Positions 1 through 7,690 of a DNA stretch of 64,000 bases are shown here, piece after piece. Source of the DNA: Variovorax paradoxus (GTDB lineage Bacteria; Pseudomonadota; Gammaproteobacteria; Burkholderiales; Burkholderiaceae_C); NCBI GenBank assembly GCA_016806145.1, contig CP063166.1, positions 6,602,456 to 6,666,455 on the forward strand, written 5' to 3'. Made by a program: the position numbers and the translations under genes. The notes below the pieces were generated by a model. It did no database searches and was not told the origin of the DNA. It saw only the letters and a list, made by a program, of their open reading frames with translations. Each line of letters starts with the position of its first letter. The stretch's first letter is position 1.

Positions 1-275
1 GCGCCGACCTCGTTCCACTTGAGGTTCGCGGGGTCGCGTTCCTGCGTCAGGCGGATCTTCTTGCCGTTCACGATCAGCGTGTTGCCCTCGACCGTGACCT
101 CGCCCTTGAAGCGGCCGTGCACCGAGTCGTACTGCAGCATGTAGGCCAGGTAGTCGGGCTCGAGCAGGTCGTTGATGGCAACGATTTCGATGTCGTTCTT
201 GAAGTTCTGCACGGCTGCGCGCAGCACGTTGCGACCGATGCGGCCGAAGCCGTTGATACCGAGTTTGATAGCCAT
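1..275 (-). CDS. gap: Glyceraldehyde-3-phosphate dehydrogenase, N-terminal part
   Basis: This gene runs off the left edge, so only the first 91 codons are visible. It oxidises glyceraldehyde-3-phosphate to 1,3-bisphosphoglycerate with NAD+ in cytoplasmic glycolysis. The N-terminus reads [20 protein letters not shown], the family's Rossmann dinucleotide-binding start, followed by the conserved AINDL and the QYDSVHGRF stretch near residue 50. The ATG at 273-275 has a GGAG ribosome binding site just upstream. It lies 64 bases downstream of tkt on the same strand, a common tkt-gap order in betaproteobacteria, and is probably cotranscribed with it. The catalytic cysteine lies outside the window, so the cofactor-specific type cannot be judged. 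Confidence 0.97.
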   Translation of the reverse strand, partial: MAIKLGINGFGRIGRNVLRAAVQNFKNDIEIVAINDLLEPDYLAYMLQYDSVHGRFKGEVTVEGNTLIVNGKKIRLTQERDPANLKWNEVG

Positions 276-339
276 CTGACTTGCTCCTAAGGTTGAAAAA
301 CTTCTCTGATCTTGATCGGACGGAAGGCGCGCCGCGGCC

Positions 340-2442
340 TCAGTCGCGCAGCGCGGCCTCGACCGTGGCGGCGACGTTCTCGGCCGTGAAGCCGAAGTGC
401 TTGAACAGCACCGGCGCGGGTGCCGATTCGCCGAACGTGTCGATGCCGACGACGGCGGCGCAGCCGTACTTCCACCAGCCGTCGGTGCAGCCCATCTCGA
501 CCGCGACGCGCGGCAGCTTCTTCGGCAGCACGGCCTTCTTGTAGGCCAGGTCCTGGCGGTCGAAGGTGGTGGTCGAGGGCATCGACACCACGCGCACCGC
601 GATCTTCTTCTCGGCCAGCAGCTTCTGCGCGGCGAGCGCGAGCTGCACTTCGGAACCGGTGGCGATGATGACCGCCGCGGTCTTCTTGTTCTTCAGGCCG
701 ACCTGTTCGGGCTCGGACAGCACGTAGGCGCCGCGGCTGATGTCGCCGAGTTCGTTCTTCGCCGCATAGGCGATGTTCTGGCGGCTCAGCAGCAGCGCGG
801 TCGGGCGCGACTGGTTCTGCAGCGCCACGGCCCAGGCCACGGCGGTCTCGGCCGTGTCGCCCGGACGCCAGACGTCGAGGTTGGGGATCAGGCGCAGCGA
901 GGCGGCATGCTCGATCGACTGGTGCGTCGGGCCGTCTTCGCCCAGGCCGATGGAGTCGTGCGTGAACACGTGGATCACGCGGCGCTTCATCAGCGCGGCC
1001 ATGCGGATCGCGTTGCGGCTGTAGTCGCTGAAGGTCAGGAAGGTGCCGCCGTAGGGGATGTAGCCGCCATGCAGCGCCACGCCGTTCATGATCGCGGCCA
1101 TGCCGAACTCGCGCACGCCGTAGTTGATGTGGCGGCCGATGGTGCCGTGCGGGGCTTCGGCCGGCGCTTCGGACTTGGCTTCGTCTTCCGCGCCGGGCTT
1201 GGCCTCGACCGCCGGCACGTTCATGACCACGGCGCCGGTCTTCGGATCGAAGCGCAGCGCGGCGGTGCTCTTGGTGTTGGTGAGGTTCGAGCCGGTCAGG
1301 TCGGCGCTGCCGCCGAGCATTTCGGGCAGCGCGGCGGTGAACGCTTCCAGCGCGAGCTGGCTGGCCTTGCGGCTGGCCACGGTCTCGGCCTTGGTGTGCG
1401 CGGCCACCACGGTGTCGAACGCGACCTGGTGGAATTCCTTGGGCAGCTCGCCCTTCATGCGGCGCGTGAACTCGCCGGCCAGCTCGGGGTAGGCGACGGC
1501 ATAGGCGGCGAAGCGATCGTTCCAGTCGGTCTCGAGGCGGTGGCCTTCGTCCTTGTGGTTCCAGTCGGCATAGACCTCGGTCGGGATCTCGAAGGCCGGC
1601 GCGGTCCAGCCCAGGGCTTCGCGCGTGAGCTTGATCTCTTCGGCGCCGAGCGCCTCGCCGTGCGCCTTGGCGGTGCCGGCGCGGTTCGGGCTGCCCTTGC
1701 CGATGGTGGTCTTGCAGGCGATCAGCGTGGGGCGCGACGTTTCCTTCTTCGCCTTGGCAATGGCCTTCGACACTTCCTGGGCGTCGTTGCCGTCGATCGG
1801 GCCGATGACGTTCCAGCCGTAGGCCTTGAAGCGCTCTTCCGTGTTGTCGATGAACCAGGGCTTGACCTGCCCGTCGATGCTGATGCCGTTGTCGTCGTAC
1901 AGCGCGATCAGCTTGTTGAGGTGCCAGGCGCCGGCCAGCGCGCAGGCTTCGTGGCTGATGCCTTCCATCATGCAGCCATCGCCCAGGAAGGCGTAGGTGT
2001 GGTGGTCGACGATGTCGTGGCCCTTGCGGTTGAACTCGGCGGCCAGCAGCTTCTCGGCCAGCGCGAAGCCCACGGCATTGGTGATGCCCTGGCCCAGCGG
2101 GCCGGTGGTGGTTTCCACGCCGGGGGTCACGTCGACCTCGGGGTGGCCCGCGGTCTTGCTGTGCAGTTGGCGGAAGTTCTTGAGCTCGTCGATCGGCAGG
2201 TCGTAGCCGGTCAGGTGCAGCACCGCGTACAGCAGCATCGAGGCATGGCCGTTCGACAGCACGAAGCGGTCGCGATCGAACCAGTGCGGGTTGGCGGGGT
2301 TGTAGCGCAGGTGCTCGCCCCACAGCGCGACGGCCATGTCGGCCATCCCCATCGGTGCGCCCGGATGTCCGGAATTGGCTTGTTGAACGGCATCCATAGC
2401 CAACGCGCGGATCGCGTTGGCCATCAGGGCTTGGTTGGCCAT
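340..2442 (-). CDS. tkt: Transketolase
   Basis: Thiamine-diphosphate enzyme that moves two-carbon ketol units between sugar phosphates in the pentose phosphate and Calvin-type pathways. The 700-residue protein shows the N-terminal [10 protein letters not shown] signature (His26), the TPP-binding GDGCMMEG at about residues 154-161, and GVREFGMAA with Glu445, the residue that activates TPP in the pyrimidine-binding domain. The C-terminal domain begins around residue 560. A charged, Ala/Glu/Pro-rich stretch of about 30 residues (about 402-433) sits just before GVREFG and is not part of the standard fold; it looks like a lineage-specific surface loop. The gene is divergent from speD and leads into gap. 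A TAAAAT box (2495-2500, minus sense) could be its -10 element, but no good -35 is visible. Confidence 0.98.
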   Translation of the reverse strand: MANQALMANAIRALAMDAVQQANSGHPGAPMGMADMAVALWGEHLRYNPANPHWFDRDRFVLSNGHASMLLYAVLHLTGYDLPIDELKNFRQLHSKTAGHPEVDVTPGVETTTGPLGQGITNAVGFALAEKLLAAEFNRKGHDIVDHHTYAFLGDGCMMEGISHEACALAGAWHLNKLIALYDDNGISIDGQVKPWFIDNTEERFKAYGWNVIGPIDGNDAQEVSKAIAKAKKETSRPTLIACKTTIGKGSPNRAGTAKAHGEALGAEEIKLTREALGWTAPAFEIPTEVYADWNHKDEGHRLETDWNDRFAAYAVAYPELAGEFTRRMKGELPKEFHQVAFDTVVAAHTKAETVASRKASQLALEAFTAALPEMLGGSADLTGSNLTNTKSTAALRFDPKTGAVVMNVPAVEAKPGAEDEAKSEAPAEAPHGTIGRHINYGVREFGMAAIMNGVALHGGYIPYGGTFLTFSDYSRNAIRMAALMKRRVIHVFTHDSIGLGEDGPTHQSIEHAASLRLIPNLDVWRPGDTAETAVAWAVALQNQSRPTALLLSRQNIAYAAKNELGDISRGAYVLSEPEQVGLKNKKTAAVIIATGSEVQLALAAQKLLAEKKIAVRVVSMPSTTTFDRQDLAYKKAVLPKKLPRVAVEMGCTDGWWKYGCAAVVGIDTFGESAPAPVLFKHFGFTAENVAATVEAALRD

Positions 2443-2543
2443 GGGCAGGGAACTTTCGGGGGAGTTGGGTGGGTGGGACTCGGGAGAACCCGCGATTTTA
2501 CCGGGCGAGCCCGAATCGGCACCGACAGCCTCTCTACACCCCT

Positions 2544-2562
2544 CTGCGCTTATTTTGCGCAG
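2544..2562. repeat. Small hairpin in the tkt/speD divergent region
   Basis: Perfect inverted repeat CTGCGC - TTATTTT - GCGCAG between the divergent tkt and speD starts. It has no adjacent T tract, so it is not an obvious terminator. It could be an operator or merely chance in a 172-base spacer. Confidence 0.4.
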
Positions 2563-2614
2563 CCGGGCGGACCCGCGTTTTCCCTCATGAGCGATGTACT
2601 AAAGTCGCGGACAT

Positions 2615-3001
2615 ATGCACGGGCTGCACCTCACCGCCGACCTTCACGACTGCCAATGCGGCGCGCAGTGGTTCACCGATGGCGAGGCGCTCGGCGCCGT
2701 CTGCCTCAAGGCGGTGTCGGCCGCGGGGCTGCAGCCGGTGGGCAAGCTGGTCCACGGCTTCCCGGCCACCTCGCACGGCCCCGGCGGCGTCACCGCCACC
2801 GTGCTGCTGGCCGAATCGCACCTGTGCTTGCACACCTGGCCCGAGCAGCGCGCCGTCACGCTCGACGTCTACGTCTGCAACTTCGGCGGCGACCATTCGG
2901 CCAAGGCGCATGCGCTGATGGACTGCCTGGTCTCGCTGTTCCGCCCACGCCACAGCGAACGCAACGAGCTGCAACGCGGGCGCGTGGCGGCCAGCGCTTG
3001 A
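2615..3001 (+). CDS. speD: S-adenosylmethionine decarboxylase proenzyme (SpeH/SpeD class 1b type)
   Basis: Makes decarboxylated SAM, the aminopropyl donor for spermidine synthesis. The 128-residue size fits the short prokaryotic (SpeH) form, not the longer enterobacterial SpeD. The self-cleavage site is visible: Glu67-Ser68 in LAESHLCLHTWPE, where the serine becomes the catalytic pyruvoyl group. The conserved HGFP and HTWPE elements and the DVYVCNFGGD strand follow. It is the first gene of a rightward set with murU 14 bases downstream and then pepP. That pairing has no obvious functional logic. The decarboxylated SAM could feed the aminopropyltransferase encoded at 21879-23444. Confidence 0.93.
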   Translation: MHGLHLTADLHDCQCGAQWFTDGEALGAVCLKAVSAAGLQPVGKLVHGFPATSHGPGGVTATVLLAESHLCLHTWPEQRAVTLDVYVCNFGGDHSAKAHALMDCLVSLFRPRHSERNELQRGRVAASA

Positions 3002-3015
3002 GCGGGAACGCGACG

Positions 3016-3744
3016 GTGGCGGCCAAGGCCATGGTGCTCGCGGCCGGTCGCGGCGAGCGCATGCGGCCGCTGACCGACACCACCCCCAAGCCCCTGCTCG
3101 AGGTCCGCGGCAAGCCGCTGATGCAATGGCCGATGGAAGCGCTGGCCGCCGGCGGCTTCACCGAACTGGTGCTCAACACGGCCTGGCTCGGCGACCGGAT
3201 CTCCAGCCACTTCGGCTCGAAACCGTTGCTGGACGGCCAGGTGGCGCTATCGATTTCATACTCCGACGAGGCCCGCGACTTCGGCGGCGCGCTCGAGACC
3301 GCGGGCGGCATCGTGCGCGCGCTGCCGCTGCTGGGCGATCCGTTCTGGGTCGCGGCGGGCGACGTGTTCGCGCCCGGCTTCGTCTTCACCCAGGCCGCGG
3401 TCGAGCGCTTCGTGGCGGGCGGCAAGCTCGCGCACCTGTGGCTGGTGCCCAATCCCGCGCACAACCCCAAGGGCGACTTCGGCCTCTCGGCCGAGGGCCT
3501 CGCGCTCAACACGCCGAACGGCCCGCGCCACACCTTCTCGACCATCGGCCTGTACCGCGCCGCGCTGTTCGCGCCGCCCTACTGCGCCATCCCTGGCGGC
3601 AATCCCGGCGGCGTCAAAGCCCCGCTGGCGCCGATCCTGCGTGCCGCGATGGACAATGGCCTGGTGAGCGCCGAGCTCTACACCGGCCCCTGGACCGACG
3701 TGGGAACGCCCGAGCGCCTCGCCGAACTCAACCGGCCTTCGTAG
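3016..3744 (+). CDS. murU: N-acetylmuramate alpha-1-phosphate uridylyltransferase (MurU-like nucleotidyltransferase)
   Basis: Predicted to convert MurNAc-1-phosphate and UTP to UDP-MurNAc in the cell-wall recycling shortcut that bypasses de novo UDP-MurNAc synthesis. The 242-residue protein opens with the pyrophosphorylase signature AMVLAAGRGERMRPLT and the substrate lysine in TPKPLLEV. GDVF near residue 115 and WTDVGTPERL near the C-terminus carry the metal-binding aspartates. A GTG at 3016 is the chosen start because GGGA lies about 9 bases upstream and homologues begin just before the LAAG motif; ATG 3031 is the alternative but would clip the first strand. In Pseudomonas murU directly follows amgK; here the kinase lies about 32 kb away (35383-36501). 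A general sugar-1-phosphate nucleotidyltransferase role cannot be fully excluded. Confidence 0.88.
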   Translation: MAAKAMVLAAGRGERMRPLTDTTPKPLLEVRGKPLMQWPMEALAAGGFTELVLNTAWLGDRISSHFGSKPLLDGQVALSISYSDEARDFGGALETAGGIVRALPLLGDPFWVAAGDVFAPGFVFTQAAVERFVAGGKLAHLWLVPNPAHNPKGDFGLSAEGLALNTPNGPRHTFSTIGLYRAALFAPPYCAIPGGNPGGVKAPLAPILRAAMDNGLVSAELYTGPWTDVGTPERLAELNRPS

Positions 3745-3774
3745 CCAGCCCGTCTCAGAGGAAGTCTCCACGCG

Positions 3775-5172
3775 ATGACCACCACCGACACCAAGAAGAT
3801 CTACGCCGAGCGCCGCGCTCGCCTCGCCTCGCAACTGGGCAAGGACGGCATCGCGATCATCCCGACCGCGCCCGAACGCCAGCGCAACCGCGACAGCGAC
3901 TTCCTGTTCCGCCACGACAGCTACTTCTACTACCTGAGCGGCTTCACCGAGCCCAACGCCTGGCTGGTGCTTGGCGGCGACGGCCGCGCGACGCTGTTCT
4001 GCGCGCCCAAGGACCTGGAGCGCGAGATCTGGGACGGCTACCGGCTCGGCCCCGACGCCGCGCCCGAGGCGCTCGGCCTCGACGAGGCCTTCTCGGTCAC
4101 CGAGCTCGATGCGAAGCTGCCCAAGCTGCTCGAGAACCGCTCGGTCGTCTGGTATCCGTTCGCCACCCACAAGGGCCTCGAGACCCGCGTCGACGGCTGG
4201 CTGCAGTCGGTGCGCGCGCGGGTGCGCTACGGCGCGCTGTGCCCCGAGGAGCAGCGCGACCTCTGCGGCCCGCTCGACGAGATGCGCCTCGTGAAGGACG
4301 CGCACGAGCAGGACATCATGCGCCGCGCCGCGCAGATCAGCGCCCGCGCCCACATCCGCGCGATGCAGCTGTCGGCGCGCATGCTGCGCGAGGGCAAGGA
4401 CGTGCGCGAGTACCACCTCGACGCCGAGCTGCTGCACGAGTTCCGCCTCGGCGGCTCGCAGTACCCGGCCTACGGTTCCATCGTCGCGGCCGGCGCCAAC
4501 GCCTGCGTGTTGCATTACCGCGCCGATGCCGCGCCGGTGCGCGACGGCGAGCTGGTGCTGATCGATGCCGGCTGCGAGCTCGACGGCTACGCCAGCGACA
4601 TCACGCGCACCTTTCCCGCCAACGGCAGGTTCACCGGCCCGCAGCGCGCGCTGTACGACCTCGTGCTCGCGAGCCAGGACGCCTCGGCCGCCGCCACCAA
4701 GGCCGGCAACCGCTTCAACGACCCGCACGACGCCGCCGTGCGCGTGCTCGCGCAGGGCATGCTCGACCTGGGCCTGCTCGACGCCAACAAGGTCGGTGGC
4801 CTCGACGACGTGATCGACAGCCGCGCCTACTTCCAGTTCTACATGCACCGCACCGGCCACTGGCTCGGCATGGACGTGCACGACTGCGGCAGCTACGTCG
4901 AGCCCACGCAGGTCGGCGAGGTCAGCGAGCGCAAGGACCCGCTGTCGAACGAGCTCATCAAGAACCGCCCGAGCCGCATCCTGCAGCCCGGCATGGTGCT
5001 CACGCTCGAACCCGGCATCTACGTGCGCCCGGCCGACGGCGTGCCCGAGCAGTTCCACAACATCGGCATCCGCACGGAAGACGACGCCATCGTCACGGCC
5101 ACCGGCTGCGAACTCATTTCGCGCGGCGTGCCGGTGAAGGCGGACGAGATCGAGGCGCTGATGCGGGCCTGA
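3775..5172 (+). CDS. pepP: Xaa-Pro aminopeptidase (aminopeptidase P)
   Basis: Cytoplasmic metallopeptidase that removes an N-terminal residue preceding proline. The 465 residues match the family length. An AMP_N domain covers roughly the first 135 residues, and a creatinase/pita-bread catalytic domain follows. All five metal ligands are in place: Asp264 and Asp275 in the DAG...SDITRTF segment, His362 in HRTGHWLGMDVHD, Glu412 in LEPGIYV and Glu435 in RTEDDAIV. The start is ATG 3775 with GAGGAAG upstream. It ends 15 bases before the stop of the oppositely oriented DUF3325 gene, so transcription converges there. Confidence 0.96.
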   Translation: MTTTDTKKIYAERRARLASQLGKDGIAIIPTAPERQRNRDSDFLFRHDSYFYYLSGFTEPNAWLVLGGDGRATLFCAPKDLEREIWDGYRLGPDAAPEALGLDEAFSVTELDAKLPKLLENRSVVWYPFATHKGLETRVDGWLQSVRARVRYGALCPEEQRDLCGPLDEMRLVKDAHEQDIMRRAAQISARAHIRAMQLSARMLREGKDVREYHLDAELLHEFRLGGSQYPAYGSIVAAGANACVLHYRADAAPVRDGELVLIDAGCELDGYASDITRTFPANGRFTGPQRALYDLVLASQDASAAATKAGNRFNDPHDAAVRVLAQGMLDLGLLDANKVGGLDDVIDSRAYFQFYMHRTGHWLGMDVHDCGSYVEPTQVGEVSERKDPLSNELIKNRPSRILQPGMVLTLEPGIYVRPADGVPEQFHNIGIRTEDDAIVTATGCELISRGVPVKADEIEALMRA

Positions 5173-5187
5173 GCGCCGCGCGGCGGC

Positions 5188-5553
5188 TCAATCGCCCAGC
5201 GCCGCCAGCACCAGGCACCCGAGCCCCGTCAGCAGCGCGATCGCCGCCGCCGCCGACGCCACCCAGTGGAAGCGGCGCGGCGCATAGCTCAAGAGCCCCA
5301 CCACCGTCTGCGCGGCCGCCGTGAGCGCGCCGAGCCAGAGCACCCAGCCGATCGAATGGCCGGCGGCGCGCAGGCTGGCGACGAGCGACAGGCACAGCGC
5401 CACGCTGCCGCCGAGCTGCAGCCAGCGGCGCCACGGGCCGGGCGTGCTGCCGCGGCCGAAGACGTCCTCGTTGTGGCGATCCATTGCGAGGCCCAGCGCG
5501 CAGAAGCCCGCGAGCGAGGCGGCGAACACGGTTGCGATCAGCAAGGCGTTCAT
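5188..5553 (-). CDS. DUF3325 family small membrane protein
   Basis: A 121-residue protein that is almost entirely hydrophobic, with about four predicted membrane spans. The family is known as an accessory in iron and siderophore uptake loci, next to PepSY-TM and DUF3649 genes; its biochemical role is unknown. The ATG at 5551-5553 overlaps the stop of the PepSY gene as TGATG, which implies translational coupling; a GTG one codon upstream is the alternative. It is the last gene of the three-gene unit that starts behind the Fur box at 7601. I see no sign of truncation. Confidence 0.85.
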   Translation of the reverse strand: MNALLIATVFAASLAGFCALGLAMDRHNEDVFGRGSTPGPWRRWLQLGGSVALCLSLVASLRAAGHSIGWVLWLGALTAAAQTVVGLLSYAPRRFHWVASAAAAIALLTGLGCLVLAALGD

Positions 5554-7226
5554 CACGATCCCTGGCCCGAGGTGGCGAGCGCAGGCGAGTCCGCCGCGTC
5601 ATCGGCCGGGTCGGCCTTCGCGGCTTTCTTGGCCGAGGTGCTCAGGGCCTTGCGCCGTTTGCGTTCCACCATCCAGGCCGCGCCCGCGAGCCCCAGGCCC
5701 AGCGCGATCGACACCAGGTCGAAGCCGGCGACGGCGCTCGGACCCGAGCGCAGGCTGACCGTGAGCGGCGCGGGGCCGGTGAAGGCGTTGAGCATCGGCA
5801 GCAGCGCGAACAGCAGCGCGCCCGCGGCCAGCTGCGCCTGCCACATGCGCAGCGTGGGCCGCGCGAGCCCCAGCAGCGCGGCCGCGCCCCAGACCGCGAA
5901 GAACCAGCCGATCTCGGCCGCGCCGCGGTCGGCCGTGTCGAACGGCACCAGCCGGTTGGCCCAGAACAAGGCGGCCATCGCGAGCGGCAGGCCCGCGATC
6001 GCGCCGAGGTTGAGGCCGTCGACCAGCCGCAGGCCGAAGCTCACGCGGCCGCCCTGCTTGAGCCGCTTCGCGAACTTCTGGCGCTCCTTCACGGCCCACA
6101 ACAGCAACCCGGTGGCGACCATCAGGCAGCCCGCGAGGCCGGAGACGAAGAACAGCGCGCGCAGCAGCGGATCGCCGAAGCGGCCGATGTGCAGGCCGTA
6201 GAGCACGCTGCGCGTCTCGACGGCGGGCCGCATGCTGTCGCCGTAGGCGCCGATCAGCGCGCCGGTCACGCCGTTGAAGACCATCGACGGTTGCTCGGAC
6301 CCCAGTTGCGGCCCTTCGGCGCGGCGCACGATGACCGTCGCGTTGGCATCGTTCGGCGAGTTGACGGTGAGGCGGCCGACCGGCGCGCCGCCCCAGTGCG
6401 CGGAGGCCTGCGCGAGCATCGGCGCGACCGGTGCCATCGGCGCCTTCTGGCCCGCGGCCTTGAACTGCTCGCGCACGCCGCCCGCGAAGGCTTCGGAGAA
6501 GAAGGTCTGCGTGCCGCCGCTGTCCTTGTAGGCCACCTGCGGGCCCCAGGGCATGTACATGAACATCAGGGTGACCAGGCCCGTGTACGTGATCATCGCG
6601 TGATAGGGCAGCGCCAGCACCGCGGTCGCGTTGTGCGCGTCGAGCCACGAGCGCTGGCCCTTCTTCGGTCGGAAGGTGAAGAAGTCCTTGAAGATGCGCT
6701 TGTGCGTGACGATGCCGCTGAGGATCGCCACCAGCATGAACATCGCGCAGAAGCCGACGATCCAGCGGCCCCAGATCGCGGGCATGTAGTGCAGGTCGAA
6801 ATGCAGGCGGTAGAAGAACTCGCCGCCGCGCGTCTCGCGCACCGCCGCCGAGGGCTGGCCACTGGCCGCGTCGAGCACCGCGCGGCCGAAGCGGTCGCGC
6901 CGGTCGCGCGGCGGCGAGCCGGCCGGCGGCGCGGGCCGGGTCCAGAACAGGCTGGTCGAGGGTTCGCGCTCGGTCGGCAAGGTGATGAACCAGCGCGGCG
7001 AGTCGGCCGCGTGCTGCTGCAGGTAGGCGTAGGCGCCCTCGGTGGCCTGCACCTGCGGCACCGGCGTGCGCGAAAGCCCGTGCAACTCGGGCTTCATCCA
7101 GAGCGTGATCTCGTCCTTGAAATACGAGGCCGTGCCAGCCGCGAACACCATGAACAGCACCCAGCCGACCAGGAGGCCCGACCAGGTGTGCAGCCAGGCC
7201 ATCGACTGGCGGAAGCCCTCCTTCAT
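5553..7226 (-). CDS. PepSY-associated TM helix protein, PiuB-like iron-regulated membrane protein
   Basis: A 557-residue inner membrane protein. It begins with a short charged segment and HTWSGLLVGW, the typical first helix of PepSY-TM proteins, then a large periplasmic part and further helices in the C-terminal half. Relatives in siderophore loci are thought to act as membrane reductases that release iron from ferri-siderophores; that role is inferred from the family and context. The ATG at 7224-7226 overlaps the DUF3649 stop (ATGA). Histidines in the membrane helices (near HTW, LPYHAMITYTG and LHIGRFGDP) are plausible haem or metal ligands. No TonB-dependent receptor gene is adjacent, although such receptors often accompany this trio. 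Confidence 0.88.
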   Translation of the reverse strand: MKEGFRQSMAWLHTWSGLLVGWVLFMVFAAGTASYFKDEITLWMKPELHGLSRTPVPQVQATEGAYAYLQQHAADSPRWFITLPTEREPSTSLFWTRPAPPAGSPPRDRRDRFGRAVLDAASGQPSAAVRETRGGEFFYRLHFDLHYMPAIWGRWIVGFCAMFMLVAILSGIVTHKRIFKDFFTFRPKKGQRSWLDAHNATAVLALPYHAMITYTGLVTLMFMYMPWGPQVAYKDSGGTQTFFSEAFAGGVREQFKAAGQKAPMAPVAPMLAQASAHWGGAPVGRLTVNSPNDANATVIVRRAEGPQLGSEQPSMVFNGVTGALIGAYGDSMRPAVETRSVLYGLHIGRFGDPLLRALFFVSGLAGCLMVATGLLLWAVKERQKFAKRLKQGGRVSFGLRLVDGLNLGAIAGLPLAMAALFWANRLVPFDTADRGAAEIGWFFAVWGAAALLGLARPTLRMWQAQLAAGALLFALLPMLNAFTGPAPLTVSLRSGPSAVAGFDLVSIALGLGLAGAAWMVERKRRKALSTSAKKAAKADPADDAADSPALATSGQGS

Positions 7227-7573
7227 GCGCCCGCTCCCGGCGTGGGCAGCACCAATAGCAGCGCGCCCAGCGGCGCCGCGGCGATGACCAGTCCGATCCA
7301 GGCGCGCCACGCGCTGCGCGCCGCGAACACCCACATCACCGCGACCGCGAACACGAGGAAGGAGGCCAGCGTGCCGGTCATCGCGGCTTCGCTGCGCGCC
7401 ATGCCGAAGGCGGCGGGCAGGCACAGCGCGAGCGCGGCGGCGGAGAGCGCGGCCACGCCGTAACCGCCGGCGATGGCGGCGATGGCGCGTGAGGCCACGC
7501 CGAGGCGATAGCGCAGGCCGGCGCTCACGCCGCGCGCCGGACGGCGTGCGAGGTCGTTCGGGAAGTCATGCAA
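7223..7573 (-). CDS. DUF3649 family membrane protein
   Basis: A 116-residue hydrophobic protein with about three predicted membrane helices, matching DUF3649 proteins that lead PepSY/DUF3325 cassettes in Gram-negative iron loci. The ATG at 7571-7573 lies 27 bases downstream of the Fur box, so it is the first gene of an iron-repressed unit. Its stop overlaps the next start by ATGA. No catalytic motif is visible and the function is unknown. Confidence 0.82.
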   Translation of the reverse strand: MHDFPNDLARRPARGVSAGLRYRLGVASRAIAAIAGGYGVAALSAAALALCLPAAFGMARSEAAMTGTLASFLVFAVAVMWVFAARSAWRAWIGLVIAAAPLGALLLVLPTPGAGA

Positions 7574-7600
7574 AAAGGGGAGAGGCCAGGGCCGGGAGAA

Positions 7601-7615
7601 TGAGAATAATACTCA
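7601..7615 (-). promoter_or_regulatory. Fur box (ferric uptake regulator operator)
   Basis: The 15-base site TGAGAATAATACTCA fits the 7-1-7 Fur consensus TGATAATnATTATCA and is one base short of perfect dyad symmetry. It lies just upstream of the DUF3649 start. It predicts that the DUF3649-PepSY-DUF3325 unit is repressed when iron is plentiful. The promoter presumably overlaps the site. Confidence 0.88.
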
Positions 7616-7640
7616 TCTGGTACGATTTCCCCAAGGAAAC

Positions 7641-7675
7641 GCCCTGCTATCTCGACCCGAACGCAGGGCGATAGC
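7641..7675. repeat. Interleaved inverted repeats between the esterase stop and the Fur box
   Basis: Two perfect inverted repeats are interleaved. GCCCTGC (7641-7647) pairs with GCAGGGC (7663-7669), and GCTATC (7646-7651) pairs with GATAGC (7670-7675). The order a-b-a'-b' allows either two alternative hairpins or an H-type pseudoknot. It may end transcription from the upstream esterase gene, but there is no T tract on either strand. Confidence 0.5.
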
Positions 7676-7690
7676 GGGCGCTTCCGCCGC

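Noticed and set aside
397..3744. Very long open frame on the plus strand running through tkt into murU
   Set aside because: Over tkt it is the antisense shadow typical of high-GC DNA; only its last 243 codons are murU.
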